A program made the translations under genes and the position numbers. Positions 8,247 to 16,080 of a stretch of DNA of 38,412 nt are shown here, piece by piece. Below the pieces are notes generated by a model. It saw only the letters and a program-made list of their open reading frames with translations. It made no database searches and was not told where the DNA came from. Source of the DNA: an uncultured Acidimicrobiaceae bacterium. GTDB lineage: Bacteria > Actinomycetota > Acidimicrobiia > Spongiisociales > UBA5794. The stretch spans positions 2,723 through 41,134 of the forward strand of contig CAMYIJ010000052.1 in assembly GCA_947258375.1 (NCBI GenBank), given 5' to 3'. Within the stretch, counting starts at the first letter, position 1. Each line of letters begins with the position of its first letter.

Positions 8247-9599
8247 GTGAATCAGCAGAGTCTCAAGCGACAGCAACGAGTCCGGGTGTTTCTCGCCGTC
8301 GGGTTCGTCCTGGCGGGTGCCGGCATTCTCGTGTGGCTGCTCCTTCCGGGCGAGCTTCCGGAGCCCCTGCCGTTGCTCGTTGTTTTCGCCGCCGTCGGGG
8401 TCTATTTCGACTGGACGGCCGTCGAGATCAATGACCACCTCGTCATCAGCACGTCGCTTCTGGTCCAGCTCACGGCCGCCGTTGTTTTTGCCGACTCGCA
8501 ACCGGTCGTGGCCGTCGTCATCATCGCCGCCCTCAGCCCGTTCCAACCGATCGATTTCAAGCTGCGCCGCTGGTTCGAGCCTGCGTTCAACTTCGGGCAA
8601 CTGGTGATATCGGCGGCTGCAGCCATCTCGCTGTTCGCCTATCTGGCGCCGCACGCTGCCGTGGACGCCCAGAATCTGCCCCGGTTCGTGCTCGCCGCCA
8701 CCGCGGCATCCGCTCTGCAGGGGGCTCTCAACTTCACGTTCGTCCAGTTCATCTTCCGCACCGTATTCGGAGCCCGGCAGGTCCGGCCGTGGTCGAACAT
8801 GCTCAGCATCATGCTTCCATACCTGGGCACGGGCCTCCTCGCCGCGCTACTGGGCGGTGCCTATCACATGATCGAGGACCTGGGCCCGCTCACCTTGCCG
8901 CTCATATTCGTTGTCTTCTTCGTTTCGCAGATGACGTTCGTCTCGTATGCCCGGCTGCGGGAGGCACAGGACAGCACGCTGCGCGGATTCGTCAAGGCGC
9001 TCGAGGCCAAGGACCTCTACACACGGGGCCACACCGAGCGGGTGGCCTACTTCTCCGAACTCATCGGCACTCGGATGGGGTTCAATGGGACCCGGCTCGA
9101 GAAACTGCGGTGGGCCGCCCTCATTCATGACGTCGGCAAGTTGGCGGTTCCCCGCGACCTGATCCGCAAGAGAGCGCGGTTGTCCGGAAACGAGTACGAG
9201 CAGATGCAGACACACGTGCATCTCGTTGAGGACCTGCTCGCCGAAGTCGATTTCCTGCAGCCGATGGTTGATATCGCCGCCCACCACCACGCCCATTTCG
9301 ATGGGAAGGGCTATCACGGGGGCCACGAACATGAGGGCACCCCATCGTTGGAGGCACGGATACTTGCCGTCGCAGATTCCTTCGACGCAATGACATCAAC
9401 CAGGTCCTATCGGGTGGCCCTGTCCCAGGACTATGCGTTTTCGGAATTGCGCCAGCACGCCGGCACCCAATTCGATCCCGAGGTCGTTGAGGCGTTGATC
9501 GAGATCATCGAATCCCGCGGCGAACGCTACGGGTCACCGGACGTTGACAGTGAGGAAGAAGCGCGGCGGCGCGCAGAAGGTGTGCGCCTCGATGGCTGA
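8247..9599 (+). CDS. Integral membrane HD-GYP-like phosphohydrolase
   Basis: 450 residues from GTG 8247, with AGGA at 8239-8242. About residues 12-235 are a multi-pass membrane region (roughly six to seven segments). The cytoplasmic C-terminal HD domain starts at about 255: RGHTERV, IHDVGK near 293-298, HHHAHFDGKGYHGG near 347-360, and ARILAVADSFDAMTS. Metal-binding His/Asp residues are kept, but the GYP signature reads GYH. HD-GYP enzymes hydrolyse cyclic di-GMP; the changed signature makes the substrate uncertain, and a multi-TM plus HD layout also occurs in c-di-AMP phosphodiesterases of the PgpH type. The next HD gene overlaps its 3' end, so the two are probably co-translated. Confidence 0.85.
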   Translation: MNQQSLKRQQRVRVFLAVGFVLAGAGILVWLLLPGELPEPLPLLVVFAAVGVYFDWTAVEINDHLVISTSLLVQLTAAVVFADSQPVVAVVIIAALSPFQPIDFKLRRWFEPAFNFGQLVISAAAAISLFAYLAPHAAVDAQNLPRFVLAATAASALQGALNFTFVQFIFRTVFGARQVRPWSNMLSIMLPYLGTGLLAALLGGAYHMIEDLGPLTLPLIFVVFFVSQMTFVSYARLREAQDSTLRGFVKALEAKDLYTRGHTERVAYFSELIGTRMGFNGTRLEKLRWAALIHDVGKLAVPRDLIRKRARLSGNEYEQMQTHVHLVEDLLAEVDFLQPMVDIAAHHHAHFDGKGYHGGHEHEGTPSLEARILAVADSFDAMTSTRSYRVALSQDYAFSELRQHAGTQFDPEVVEALIEIIESRGERYGSPDVDSEEEARRRAEGVRLDG

Positions 9600-10806
9600 G
9601 CGCAAGGTGCACCACCTCTCCCTGGCACTCTTCCTGGGTTGTCTCGGCTTCGGCTCGTGGATGGCGGCGACCTCGCGGCTGGAGTTGCCGCCGATTCTCT
9701 TCGGGGCCGCCGTCGTGGCAATCACCCACCTGGTCACAGTCCCGGCACCGAGCGGTGAACACCTGTACCTGGGAATCGGGGCAGCGACGGCTGTCGCGTT
9801 TCTCGTCGATGATCCGGCTGCACTTCTGGGCACGCTCTCACTCGGAATGGCTCTCACGTACCTGATCCTCATCGCCCGGCGGACTCGCAGCATGTCGGTC
9901 CGTTCCCAATACCTCGGCGAGGTCACGGCACTGATGGCGTTCGCCAGCACCGTCGTCGTGCTCCGCCAACCGTCCGGCTACAGCTCAGACCAGCACGGAT
10001 TGGTACTGGCCATTGTCGCCACGGCGGGGATTGTGTGGTTCGCGGTGCGAGCGATGGCGCGCTCGCTGGTCGGCCTCGAGCGCGAAGACCTCTCGGCCCG
10101 CTTCCTATGGCTGTTGGCACTCGAGGACTGGGCGGTCATCGTGAGCCTGTTCACCGCCGGTGCGCTTTTCGGCCTGGCGTGGGAGCACATGAGATGGTGG
10201 GCGATTCCGTTGGCGCTGCTCCCGTATGCATTCAGCCATCTCGCCTTCGTTCGATACAACAACACTCGTGTCACATACGGACAGACGATCAGGGCGCTGG
10301 CGCAGATTCCCGAGGTGGCGGGGCTGGCCACGCCGGGCCACTCCGAGCGCACCGCTTCGGTGGCCGTTTCGATTGCTCGTGACATCGGAATGCACCCGGA
10401 CGAGGTGAGCGAACTCGAATACGCCGCTTTGATGCACGACATCGGCCGGATCACGCTCAATGAGCCGGCGATCCTCCGTGCCGGTTACACCGATGAGGAC
10501 CTGGCGCGCTGGGGCGCCCAGATCATCAGCGAAGCCCCGTTCCTGGAGAAGGTCGGGGAACTGGTGCGTGAGCAGCATCGGCCCTATCGCAGCATCGGGG
10601 AGGAGCGCGACGAGACCGTGCCGCTGGCGTCCAAGATCATCAAGGTCGCCAGCGCGTACGACCAGGCGCTCCACGATCAGATGCTTTCGCCGGTAGATGC
10701 CCTCGAGTTGCTTCACCTCGGCTCCACGTACGACTACGACCCCGACATAACGGCGTCGTTGCGTCGAGTCGTCGGCGCCCGGGGTGATCTGGAGATGCTG
10801 AGCTAG
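9592..10806 (+). CDS. Second membrane HD-domain protein, degenerate
   Basis: 404 residues from ATG 9592, which overlaps the stop of the preceding gene; starts at 9544 (TTG) or 9580 (GTG) are also possible. Residues 8-215 hold several hydrophobic segments, paralogous in layout to the upstream protein. The HD domain keeps TPGHSERT, LMHDIGR (about 282-288) and SKIIKVASAYDQAL, but the HHE...GYP block is replaced by EQHRPYRSIGEE, so one metal site is probably lost. It may be a regulatory or differently specific partner of the upstream HD protein. Its stop is two bases from the end of the convergent DUF5317 gene. Confidence 0.8.
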   Translation: MAERKVHHLSLALFLGCLGFGSWMAATSRLELPPILFGAAVVAITHLVTVPAPSGEHLYLGIGAATAVAFLVDDPAALLGTLSLGMALTYLILIARRTRSMSVRSQYLGEVTALMAFASTVVVLRQPSGYSSDQHGLVLAIVATAGIVWFAVRAMARSLVGLEREDLSARFLWLLALEDWAVIVSLFTAGALFGLAWEHMRWWAIPLALLPYAFSHLAFVRYNNTRVTYGQTIRALAQIPEVAGLATPGHSERTASVAVSIARDIGMHPDEVSELEYAALMHDIGRITLNEPAILRAGYTDEDLARWGAQIISEAPFLEKVGELVREQHRPYRSIGEERDETVPLASKIIKVASAYDQALHDQMLSPVDALELLHLGSTYDYDPDITASLRRVVGARGDLEMLS

Positions 10807-10808
10807 TC

Positions 10809-11363
10809 CTAGCGCTCGGCGGCGGACCCGGGGACTCCCTGGACGCGGTGGCGGAACAACCGCAGCGGCTGTTTGAGCTGATCTTCTATGAACACGCCGA
10901 GGCCGACGGCGAGGAAGACGTCGCCGAGAGAGATGACGCTCCCGGGGAGCGGAATGACATCGGCCAGGAAGGGGAGCCGGCTGGATTGGTCCAACAGTAC
11001 GTGTTTGGCGCCGAACACGATGTCCGGCGTCCCGCCGGCAAGTGTGATTGCCTCAGGAAGCACCGGCATTCCATTGTTGAGCGTGATCACGGTGAAGTTC
11101 ATCAGAAGCCCGATGCCGGCGATCCACATGCCCGGTTCGGAGCGATTCATCCAGACCATCACGAGCAGAACCGCGTAGGACACGAGCAGGAGGGAAATCG
11201 CCAGTCGGGAGTCCGTGACGGCGTTGGCGACTATCTGCATGCCGAACCCGACGAAAAGCAGCCACCACGCCCTGGCATGGATGTCGGGGAGATTCGACAG
11301 CTTGCCGCCGCGCAGCACCGATACGAGAACCGAGACAAACAGGACGGCCACAAGCCAGGTCAT
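10809..11363 (-). CDS. DUF5317 family integral membrane protein
   Basis: 184 residues with about five hydrophobic helices (TWLVAVLFVSVLVSVLRGGK, WWLLFVGFGMQIVANAV, ISLLLVSYAVLLVMVWMN, WIAGIGLLMNFTVITLNNGMP, VISLGDVFLAVGLGVFI). The NNGMPV stretch and the closing LGDVFLA segment are typical of DUF5317 proteins of actinobacteria and Firmicutes; function is unknown. ATG 11363 is preferred to an upstream GTG/ATG in frame because TATCGT lies 6 bases before it, again pointing to a leaderless mRNA. Confidence 0.75.
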   Translation of the reverse strand: MTWLVAVLFVSVLVSVLRGGKLSNLPDIHARAWWLLFVGFGMQIVANAVTDSRLAISLLLVSYAVLLVMVWMNRSEPGMWIAGIGLLMNFTVITLNNGMPVLPEAITLAGGTPDIVFGAKHVLLDQSSRLPFLADVIPLPGSVISLGDVFLAVGLGVFIEDQLKQPLRLFRHRVQGVPGSAAER

Positions 11364-11566
11364 GGTCGGACGATAGCGACCCCCGGTATTAGTTGAACCC
11401 ACCCGGGAACTGGGACGCGTATGGCGGTGTCGGCTCGTCGCATTGCACTCCGGTGGCGGTGATATTGTGAGGCCTCGCCAATCCCGGTTTCTGAAGCTGT
11501 ACTCAAGAACCGGGCTCTGTTGTTCGTTAAGGACAGCAGGGAAGAGCTACCGCATTGCAGGACGAA

Positions 11567-12952
11567 ATGACCGGCAACCGACGAATCGCAAAGAGTTTTC
11601 TCATAGGGGCCGTACTCGCCCTGTGGGTGCTGCTCCTCGGCACTGCCGTGGTGTGGGGGTTGCAGAACGAGCAAAACGATCTCCGCGACCGGGTCCACTC
11701 TGCACTTATCTCGGCCGAGGTTCAGGTCCAGGAAATCGTCATCGAAGGCCGTGACGTCTCTCTGGCAGGCGCCCCGAATGCGGAGCAACGGGCTCGTGCC
11801 GAGGCAGTGGTTCGTGAACTCGAGGGCGTTCGATCAATTGAGTGGGACGATCTTCCGCCGATCGTGATCGTGCCCGGCGACACCAGTGTGCCTCCCGGTA
11901 CTGGAACTCCCGGCACGACCACTCCGCCTGGCTCGACCCCGGCTCCGACGCCAACAACAGCGGCCCCGGGCGCTGCTCCCGAGGATGCCGCCTACATCTT
12001 TGCCGCCCTCGATCAGGGAGTCCTCCGGCTGTCCGGGGCTGTGCCCGACCCCGAATCCGCAGCTCGGATCGCCGCGGTTGCAGAGCTGATCTACGCCCCG
12101 TTCGTCGAGGGCTCGATTGAAGTCGACACCTCGCTCGAGTCCGCTCCCTGGGTTGCCGGCGCCGCTTCGATCATTGCAGTCCTCCCGGTAGTCAGCACCT
12201 CGTCGGTGGAGGTATCGGGGCTGGAGGCGACCATCACGGGGAACGCTCCTACGGATTTTCGCAAGGCGCAGCTCGAAGGCGCGCTCACCCAGGCTCTAGG
12301 CCCGGATGTCAGCGTTACCTCGTCCATCGAAGTGACCGACCTCGATCCCCCGTTCTTTGAAGCGCGCGCACCGGGAGATGGCACGCTGGTTATCGGAGGA
12401 TTCGTTCCGAGCCAGGACGTATCTGATCGCATAGTGGGCTCCGCCGCCGCCGTCTACGGCGCCGACAATGTCGAGGGGACGCTGGAGGTGCGACCGGGCG
12501 TCACTGAGACCTTCTCGCTGTATCGCGTCCCCGTGGTGTTCAGCCTGTTTGCGGTTGTTCCCCAGTGGGAGTTCGCCATCGACGACGATGCCATCACCGG
12601 TTCGCTCAAGGGAGGAGCTACTTTCGCGTACGGAAGCTCTGAGCTCTCCGATGAGCTGATCGGCCTGCTCAACATTGCGGCGGCAATCTTGACGCGCAAC
12701 CCCACGCTGATAGGCACGGTTGAAGGCCACACCGACGACGTCGGTAGTGAAGGGTTCAACCAGAGATTGAGCGAGGCCCGCGCCAAGGCCGCTATCGACT
12801 ATCTGGTAGCGGCCGGTGTCGACCCCAGTCGGCTGGTTGCGGTCGGTCTCGGTGAGTCTCGTCCAATAGCCGATAATGCTACGGCAGCGGGTCGGGCAGC
12901 CAATCGTCGAATTGAGTTTTTCCTGGGGCCGGCACCACAAGGAGGCGCGTGA
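11567..12952 (+). CDS. BON-domain / OmpA-family cell-envelope protein (ArfA-like)
   Basis: 461 residues from ATG 11567 with AGGA 4 bases upstream; TTG 11555 is an alternative. A transmembrane anchor at about 8-33 is followed by BON-like repeats (for instance VSLAGAPNAEQRARAEAVVRELEGV; later LRLSGAVPDPESAARIAAVA and LVIGGFVPSQDVSDRIVGSA). A Pro/Thr-rich spacer lies at about 105-138. The C-terminal OmpA domain (about 345-461) has VEGHTDDVGSEGFNQRLSEARA and ESRPIADNATAAGRAANRRIEF, the peptidoglycan-binding signature. The layout is that of Mycobacterium ArfA (Rv0899). It probably links membrane and cell wall. The next gene starts within its stop codon. Confidence 0.88.
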   Translation: MTGNRRIAKSFLIGAVLALWVLLLGTAVVWGLQNEQNDLRDRVHSALISAEVQVQEIVIEGRDVSLAGAPNAEQRARAEAVVRELEGVRSIEWDDLPPIVIVPGDTSVPPGTGTPGTTTPPGSTPAPTPTTAAPGAAPEDAAYIFAALDQGVLRLSGAVPDPESAARIAAVAELIYAPFVEGSIEVDTSLESAPWVAGAASIIAVLPVVSTSSVEVSGLEATITGNAPTDFRKAQLEGALTQALGPDVSVTSSIEVTDLDPPFFEARAPGDGTLVIGGFVPSQDVSDRIVGSAAAVYGADNVEGTLEVRPGVTETFSLYRVPVVFSLFAVVPQWEFAIDDDAITGSLKGGATFAYGSSELSDELIGLLNIAAAILTRNPTLIGTVEGHTDDVGSEGFNQRLSEARAKAAIDYLVAAGVDPSRLVAVGLGESRPIADNATAAGRAANRRIEFFLGPAPQGGA

Positions 12953-13554
12953 TGCGTGGATCGCTATATGCAATAGGTGAGATCGTCATTTTTCTGGTCG
13001 GCGCCAGCCTGCTCGGGCTGCTGCTCGGCTTGCTGATTAGGCGACCGCGCCCGCAGACGGTCAGAGCCGCGGTGACGGCCGGTCCCGAGCGTGTCGAAAT
13101 CGAGCGGCGATTGGCGGCGGCCCAGGGGCGCAGCGAAACCCTGGAAGCCAAGCTCAACAAGGCGCTCGAGGACGTCGACAGCCTCTCCCTGCAGAACGCC
13201 AAACTCGAGGAGCTGCGCGCCGCCGAATCGTCTAGTACTCCGTCGGCCGAGATCGAAGCGCTGCACGCGCGCGCGGCCGTTGTCGACCGGCTAGAAATCG
13301 AGCTCGCCCAGCGAGATGCAGCCCTCGCCGATCGGGACCGGGAGCTGAATGCGGCAGCGCGCCAGATTGCCGCGCTCGAAGAAGCGGCAGCCGCACCCGG
13401 CCCGGACGTGGCTGAGGGTCCGCCCACGGCAACTGCCGCCGCTCCAATCGTGCCGGCCGCGGAGCCGGAGGAGTACGTGCCGCCGCGCCAGAACCCCACC
13501 GGTCCGGGAGCATTGACGGACATAATCGAGTTCGAGGTTGGCGGCGCCGACTAG
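12952..13554 (+). CDS. Membrane-anchored coiled-coil protein, coupled to the OmpA-family gene
   Basis: 200 residues from ATG 12952, one base overlapping the TGA of the OmpA-family gene, with AAGGAGG at 12939-12945 six bases before it. Residues 6-27 are one transmembrane helix; about 40-150 is an Ala/Glu/Leu-rich heptad region predicted as coiled coil (ERVEIERRLAAAQGRSETLE and RLEIELAQRDAALADRDREL). The C-terminus ends in PTGPGALTDIIEFEVGGAD after a Pro/Ala linker. No family is recognised. Coupled translation suggests it works with the BON/OmpA protein at the envelope. Confidence 0.8.
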   Translation: MRGSLYAIGEIVIFLVGASLLGLLLGLLIRRPRPQTVRAAVTAGPERVEIERRLAAAQGRSETLEAKLNKALEDVDSLSLQNAKLEELRAAESSSTPSAEIEALHARAAVVDRLEIELAQRDAALADRDRELNAAARQIAALEEAAAAPGPDVAEGPPTATAAAPIVPAAEPEEYVPPRQNPTGPGALTDIIEFEVGGAD

Positions 13555-13774
13555 GTGGCTGTTGAACAATCCAATTGTGGCGCCTCTGCGGGTCTCGGCT
13601 CGGGACGTTTGGCATTCGGCAGTTGAAGCACCCGCGTTCCCGAGGGCCTCGCCCAAACCCCCCTCGTCGCCCCCTGTCTTCGCCCGGAAACCTTGAATTA
13701 TCGACTGATAGTCCTGCGGTCCCCGGCCTGTGGCAGATGACGATGATCCTCCGCAGATCCATCCACAGTGGTTA

Positions 13775-14320
13775 TTACGTCGCCGGGAGGCCGAACGTTG
13801 GGTACGACGAGTCGACCTCATAGTTCTCGTCGAAGCCGATGGTGTATGACACCCCGATCTCTTCGGCGAATCGGGCTGCTGCCTGGAAGTCATCCTGCAC
13901 CGCCACACCGACAAACTTCACATCGGGATGGCGAGCCGCGGCGGCGTCGATGGCCGGCATCTCGGCGCGGCACGGCGAACACCACGAGGCCCACAGGTTC
14001 AAGAACACGGGACTGCCGTCTTCTGCAAGGTGGTCGGCGAGTGAGAAACTGCTCCCGTCGAGCGTAGGCACCCTGAACCCCGGAGCGGTTTCTGCCGGCC
14101 TGGTATCGCCGAGAATCAGGTCCTGGCCGGTATCGAGCTCGGGGACGTCCTCGGTCGTTCCCTGGACCCAGGCGAATCCGGCAACACCTGTTGAGAGAAC
14201 TGCCAGGAACGCGAGGATCCAGATGAGGCCGCCCGATCCCGACCTCGGAGGAGTTGAGTCCGAATCCGCGTCCGTGGGGAGCAGTTCCGGGGCGGGTGGA
14301 TCCATCGAGTGCGTGTCCAT
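13775..14320 (-). CDS. Membrane-anchored TlpA/ResA-type thiol-disulfide protein, apparently truncated
   Basis: 181 residues. A transmembrane helix at about 32-52 is followed by a thioredoxin-like domain with LNLWASWCSPCRAEMP; Cys114 and Cys117 are the redox pair. The reading frame stops (TAA TAA) directly after the cis-proline motif FGLPAT, at residues 176-181. TlpA-like proteins usually continue for 30-50 residues with a beta hairpin and final helix, so this one is short. In other frames just downstream I see VITTVDGSAE and DYQSIIQGFRAKTG, which resemble the missing end, suggesting indels. The domain normally reduces disulfides outside the membrane, e.g. in cytochrome maturation. The start ATG 14320 has no clear ribosome site; TAGCGT lies 9 bases upstream. 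Confidence 0.75.
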   Translation of the reverse strand: MDTHSMDPPAPELLPTDADSDSTPPRSGSGGLIWILAFLAVLSTGVAGFAWVQGTTEDVPELDTGQDLILGDTRPAETAPGFRVPTLDGSSFSLADHLAEDGSPVFLNLWASWCSPCRAEMPAIDAAAARHPDVKFVGVAVQDDFQAAARFAEEIGVSYTIGFDENYEVDSSYPTFGLPAT

Positions 14321-14382
14321 CGAGGCCAGACGCTACTCGTTTCTGACCTCTATCCATCCCCTGGAATGCATCGACCGTTCGG

Positions 14383-14388
14383 TATGAT
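14383..14388 (+). promoter_or_regulatory. -10 box TATGAT of a leaderless promoter
   Basis: TATGAT ends 7 bases before ATG 14396 with no Shine-Dalgarno, so the transcript should start at or next to the ATG. A weak -35 (CTGGAA, 14361-14366) lies 16 bases upstream. Confidence 0.55.
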
Positions 14389-14395
14389 CGTCGCC

Positions 14396-15007
14396 ATGTC
14401 TTTCTTCAAGCGCAACCGCGCCGACCTCGAAGCTCGCGGGATAGATCCCGACCGGGTTCCGCCCGGCCAGTACGTGACCGATCGATTCCCGGTGCTCCAC
14501 GCCGGCACCGTGCCGACGGTGGATCTGGCGGCATGGCGCTTCGGTATCAAGGGCCTCGTGGCCGAGGAGAAGGAGTGGACGTGGGACGAAATGGCGGCCA
14601 TGCCGACGACCACGCTGCATGCCGACATCCACTGCGTCACCAAGTGGACCAAGCTCGACACCGACTGGGAGGGAATCTCGGTCCGTCACCTGTGGGACCA
14701 GCTCGAGGTGGATCCCGCGGCTACTCATGTGCTCGTGTATGCCTATCACGGCTTCACGGCCAACCTTCCGATCGAGGATTTCGTGCGCGACGACAACCTG
14801 TTTGCCCACACGTTCGACGGGGAGCCGCTCGACCTCCAACACGGCTATCCGCTGCGACTCGTCGTCCCCCATCTCTACTTCTGGAAGTCTGTCAAGTGGG
14901 TGCTCGGCTTCAACGTGCTCAGTCAGGACGAGCCCGGATTCTGGGAGCGCAACGGGTATCACATGTACGGCGACCCCTTCAAGGAACAGCGCTACTGGGG
15001 GAGCTGA
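14396..15007 (+). CDS. Sulfite-oxidase-like molybdopterin oxidoreductase
   Basis: 203 residues, matching the short single-domain SuoX/YedY-like family. The molybdopterin-binding core is visible: DIHCVTKWTKLD with the molybdenum ligand Cys80, then WEGISVRHLWDQ, YAYHGFTANLP, and the closing HGYPLRLVVPHLYFWKSVKWV. No twin-arginine signal or dimerisation domain is present, so the protein is probably cytoplasmic. Its electron partner and substrate are unknown. ATG 14396 is chosen over upstream in-frame starts because of the TATGAT box just before it and because the family begins near this point. Transcription is divergent from the thioredoxin-like gene. Confidence 0.9.
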   Translation: MSFFKRNRADLEARGIDPDRVPPGQYVTDRFPVLHAGTVPTVDLAAWRFGIKGLVAEEKEWTWDEMAAMPTTTLHADIHCVTKWTKLDTDWEGISVRHLWDQLEVDPAATHVLVYAYHGFTANLPIEDFVRDDNLFAHTFDGEPLDLQHGYPLRLVVPHLYFWKSVKWVLGFNVLSQDEPGFWERNGYHMYGDPFKEQRYWGS

Positions 15008-15009
15008 TT

Positions 15010-15031
15010 CATCCAAATCAGGATTTGGATG
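15010..15031 (+). terminator. Hairpin just after the molybdoenzyme stop
   Basis: CATCCAAATC pairs perfectly with GATTTGGATG around an AG loop. It lies 2 bases after the TGA and is the first of four hairpins in this intergenic gap. No clear U-tract follows. Confidence 0.55.
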
Positions 15032-15041
15032 AGTTCGAATT

Positions 15042-15131
15042 GAGGCGGCCTGCGGCCGCCGCCTCCTTCTCGAATTGCACCGCGCATGTCGCTGCAATTC
15101 GTACGAGGGGGCGGCGGAGCCCTCCCCTCGT
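15042..15131. repeat. Three further stem-loops between convergent genes
   Basis: Stem 2 (15042-15065) pairs GAGGCGGC with GCCGCCTC. Stem 3 (15071-15101) pairs CGAATTGCA with TGCAATTCG. Stem 4 (15103-15131) pairs ACGAGGGG with CCCCTCGT. With the hairpin at 15010-15031 they fill most of the 168-base gap. They may act as a strong bidirectional terminator or be a repetitive extragenic element. Confidence 0.6.
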
Positions 15132-15175
15132 GCTCCCCCTCGCGTAGAGCTAGTGCGACACTCCGTCTCGGGCAT

Positions 15176-15895
15176 CTAGCGCCTGGCGGTGGCTACTGCT
15201 TCGGCGATGGAGCCTTCATGGGGGTGGCCGTGGCCGGGGAGGACGAGGCTGGCGTCCAGGCCGGCGAGGATGTCGAGTGAGGCTCGGGCTTGGGCCGGGT
15301 CGGTGTGGAAGGCGTCGGGCATCAACTCCGGGCCGACGCGATCAGAAAACAGATCTCGGGTTGCGAGGGCATCGCCGGTGAAGAGGATCTTGCGGTCTTC
15401 CAAGAGGAAACTGGCGTGGCCCACCGTATGCCCCGGCGTGTAGATCGCGCGGGGACCGCCGGGCAGATCCAAGAGCTCATCTTCCTTGAAGGTGACGACC
15501 GAGTCGACGCTGGGTGCCTTCATGACGCCGACGCGGATCAACGCGATGAGGAACTTCCATGTGCCGAGCTTGAAGAGGGGAAGCTGTGGGATCTTGATGG
15601 CGTGGACCGGCTCCCGGCCGGTGGCTATAGGCGCCTCGACCTCGCTGGCGCGTACCTCGGTACCGGTCGTGTGCGCTTCAGCCGCGAATCCGATGTGATC
15701 GGCATGGGCGTGTGTCAGGACGATGGCCTCAACGTCGTCCCGCTTCATCCCGAGCGACGCCAGGCCCGCTTCGAGCTTTGGTAGCTCCTTCGAGGCACCG
15801 GCGTCGACGACGGTCGCCTTGCCGCCCTCCGCGAGAAGGTAGAAGTTGTGATGGGACGAACCCAACCGGTAGATGTTCTCTGCGACCTGTTGCAT
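15176..15895 (-). CDS. MBL-fold metallo-hydrolase
   Basis: 239 residues from ATG 15895, preceded by GGGAG on the minus strand; a TTG 35 codons upstream is less likely. The metallo-beta-lactamase signature is complete: THAHADHIG (zinc ligands), TPGHTVGHASF, FTGDALATRD and the late LPGHGHPH. The family hydrolyses esters, thioesters or lactones, as in glyoxalase II-like enzymes; the substrate is not determined by sequence. The gene is divergent from aconitase, sharing a 185-base upstream region. Confidence 0.88.
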   Translation of the reverse strand: MQQVAENIYRLGSSHHNFYLLAEGGKATVVDAGASKELPKLEAGLASLGMKRDDVEAIVLTHAHADHIGFAAEAHTTGTEVRASEVEAPIATGREPVHAIKIPQLPLFKLGTWKFLIALIRVGVMKAPSVDSVVTFKEDELLDLPGGPRAIYTPGHTVGHASFLLEDRKILFTGDALATRDLFSDRVGPELMPDAFHTDPAQARASLDILAGLDASLVLPGHGHPHEGSIAEAVATARR

Positions 15896-16043
15896 GAGGA
15901 AGCTCCCTGGTAGTGCGCTCCACCAAACATACCGTCTCCGGCCGGCGAGCGCTCGAAGACAAAAGAAACGTCGATCTTGGCGGAATCGGGTGTTTCGCAA
16001 CTGCTGCGGATTCGTCCCTACCGGGGTCGGCGACGCCGCGTCG

Positions 16044-16049
16044 TATCCT
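16044..16049 (+). promoter_or_regulatory. Putative -10 box of aconitase gene
   Basis: TATCCT sits 31 bases before ATG 16081, followed by a GAGGTGAG ribosome site. No strong -35 is visible. Confidence 0.3.
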
Positions 16050-16080
16050 GGGGCTCATAGACACAAAGAGGTGAGCATTC

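Noticed and set aside
13775..13780. Selenocysteine or readthrough for the truncated thioredoxin-like gene
   Set aside because: The stop is TAA TAA, not TGA, and the candidate continuation is in other frames.
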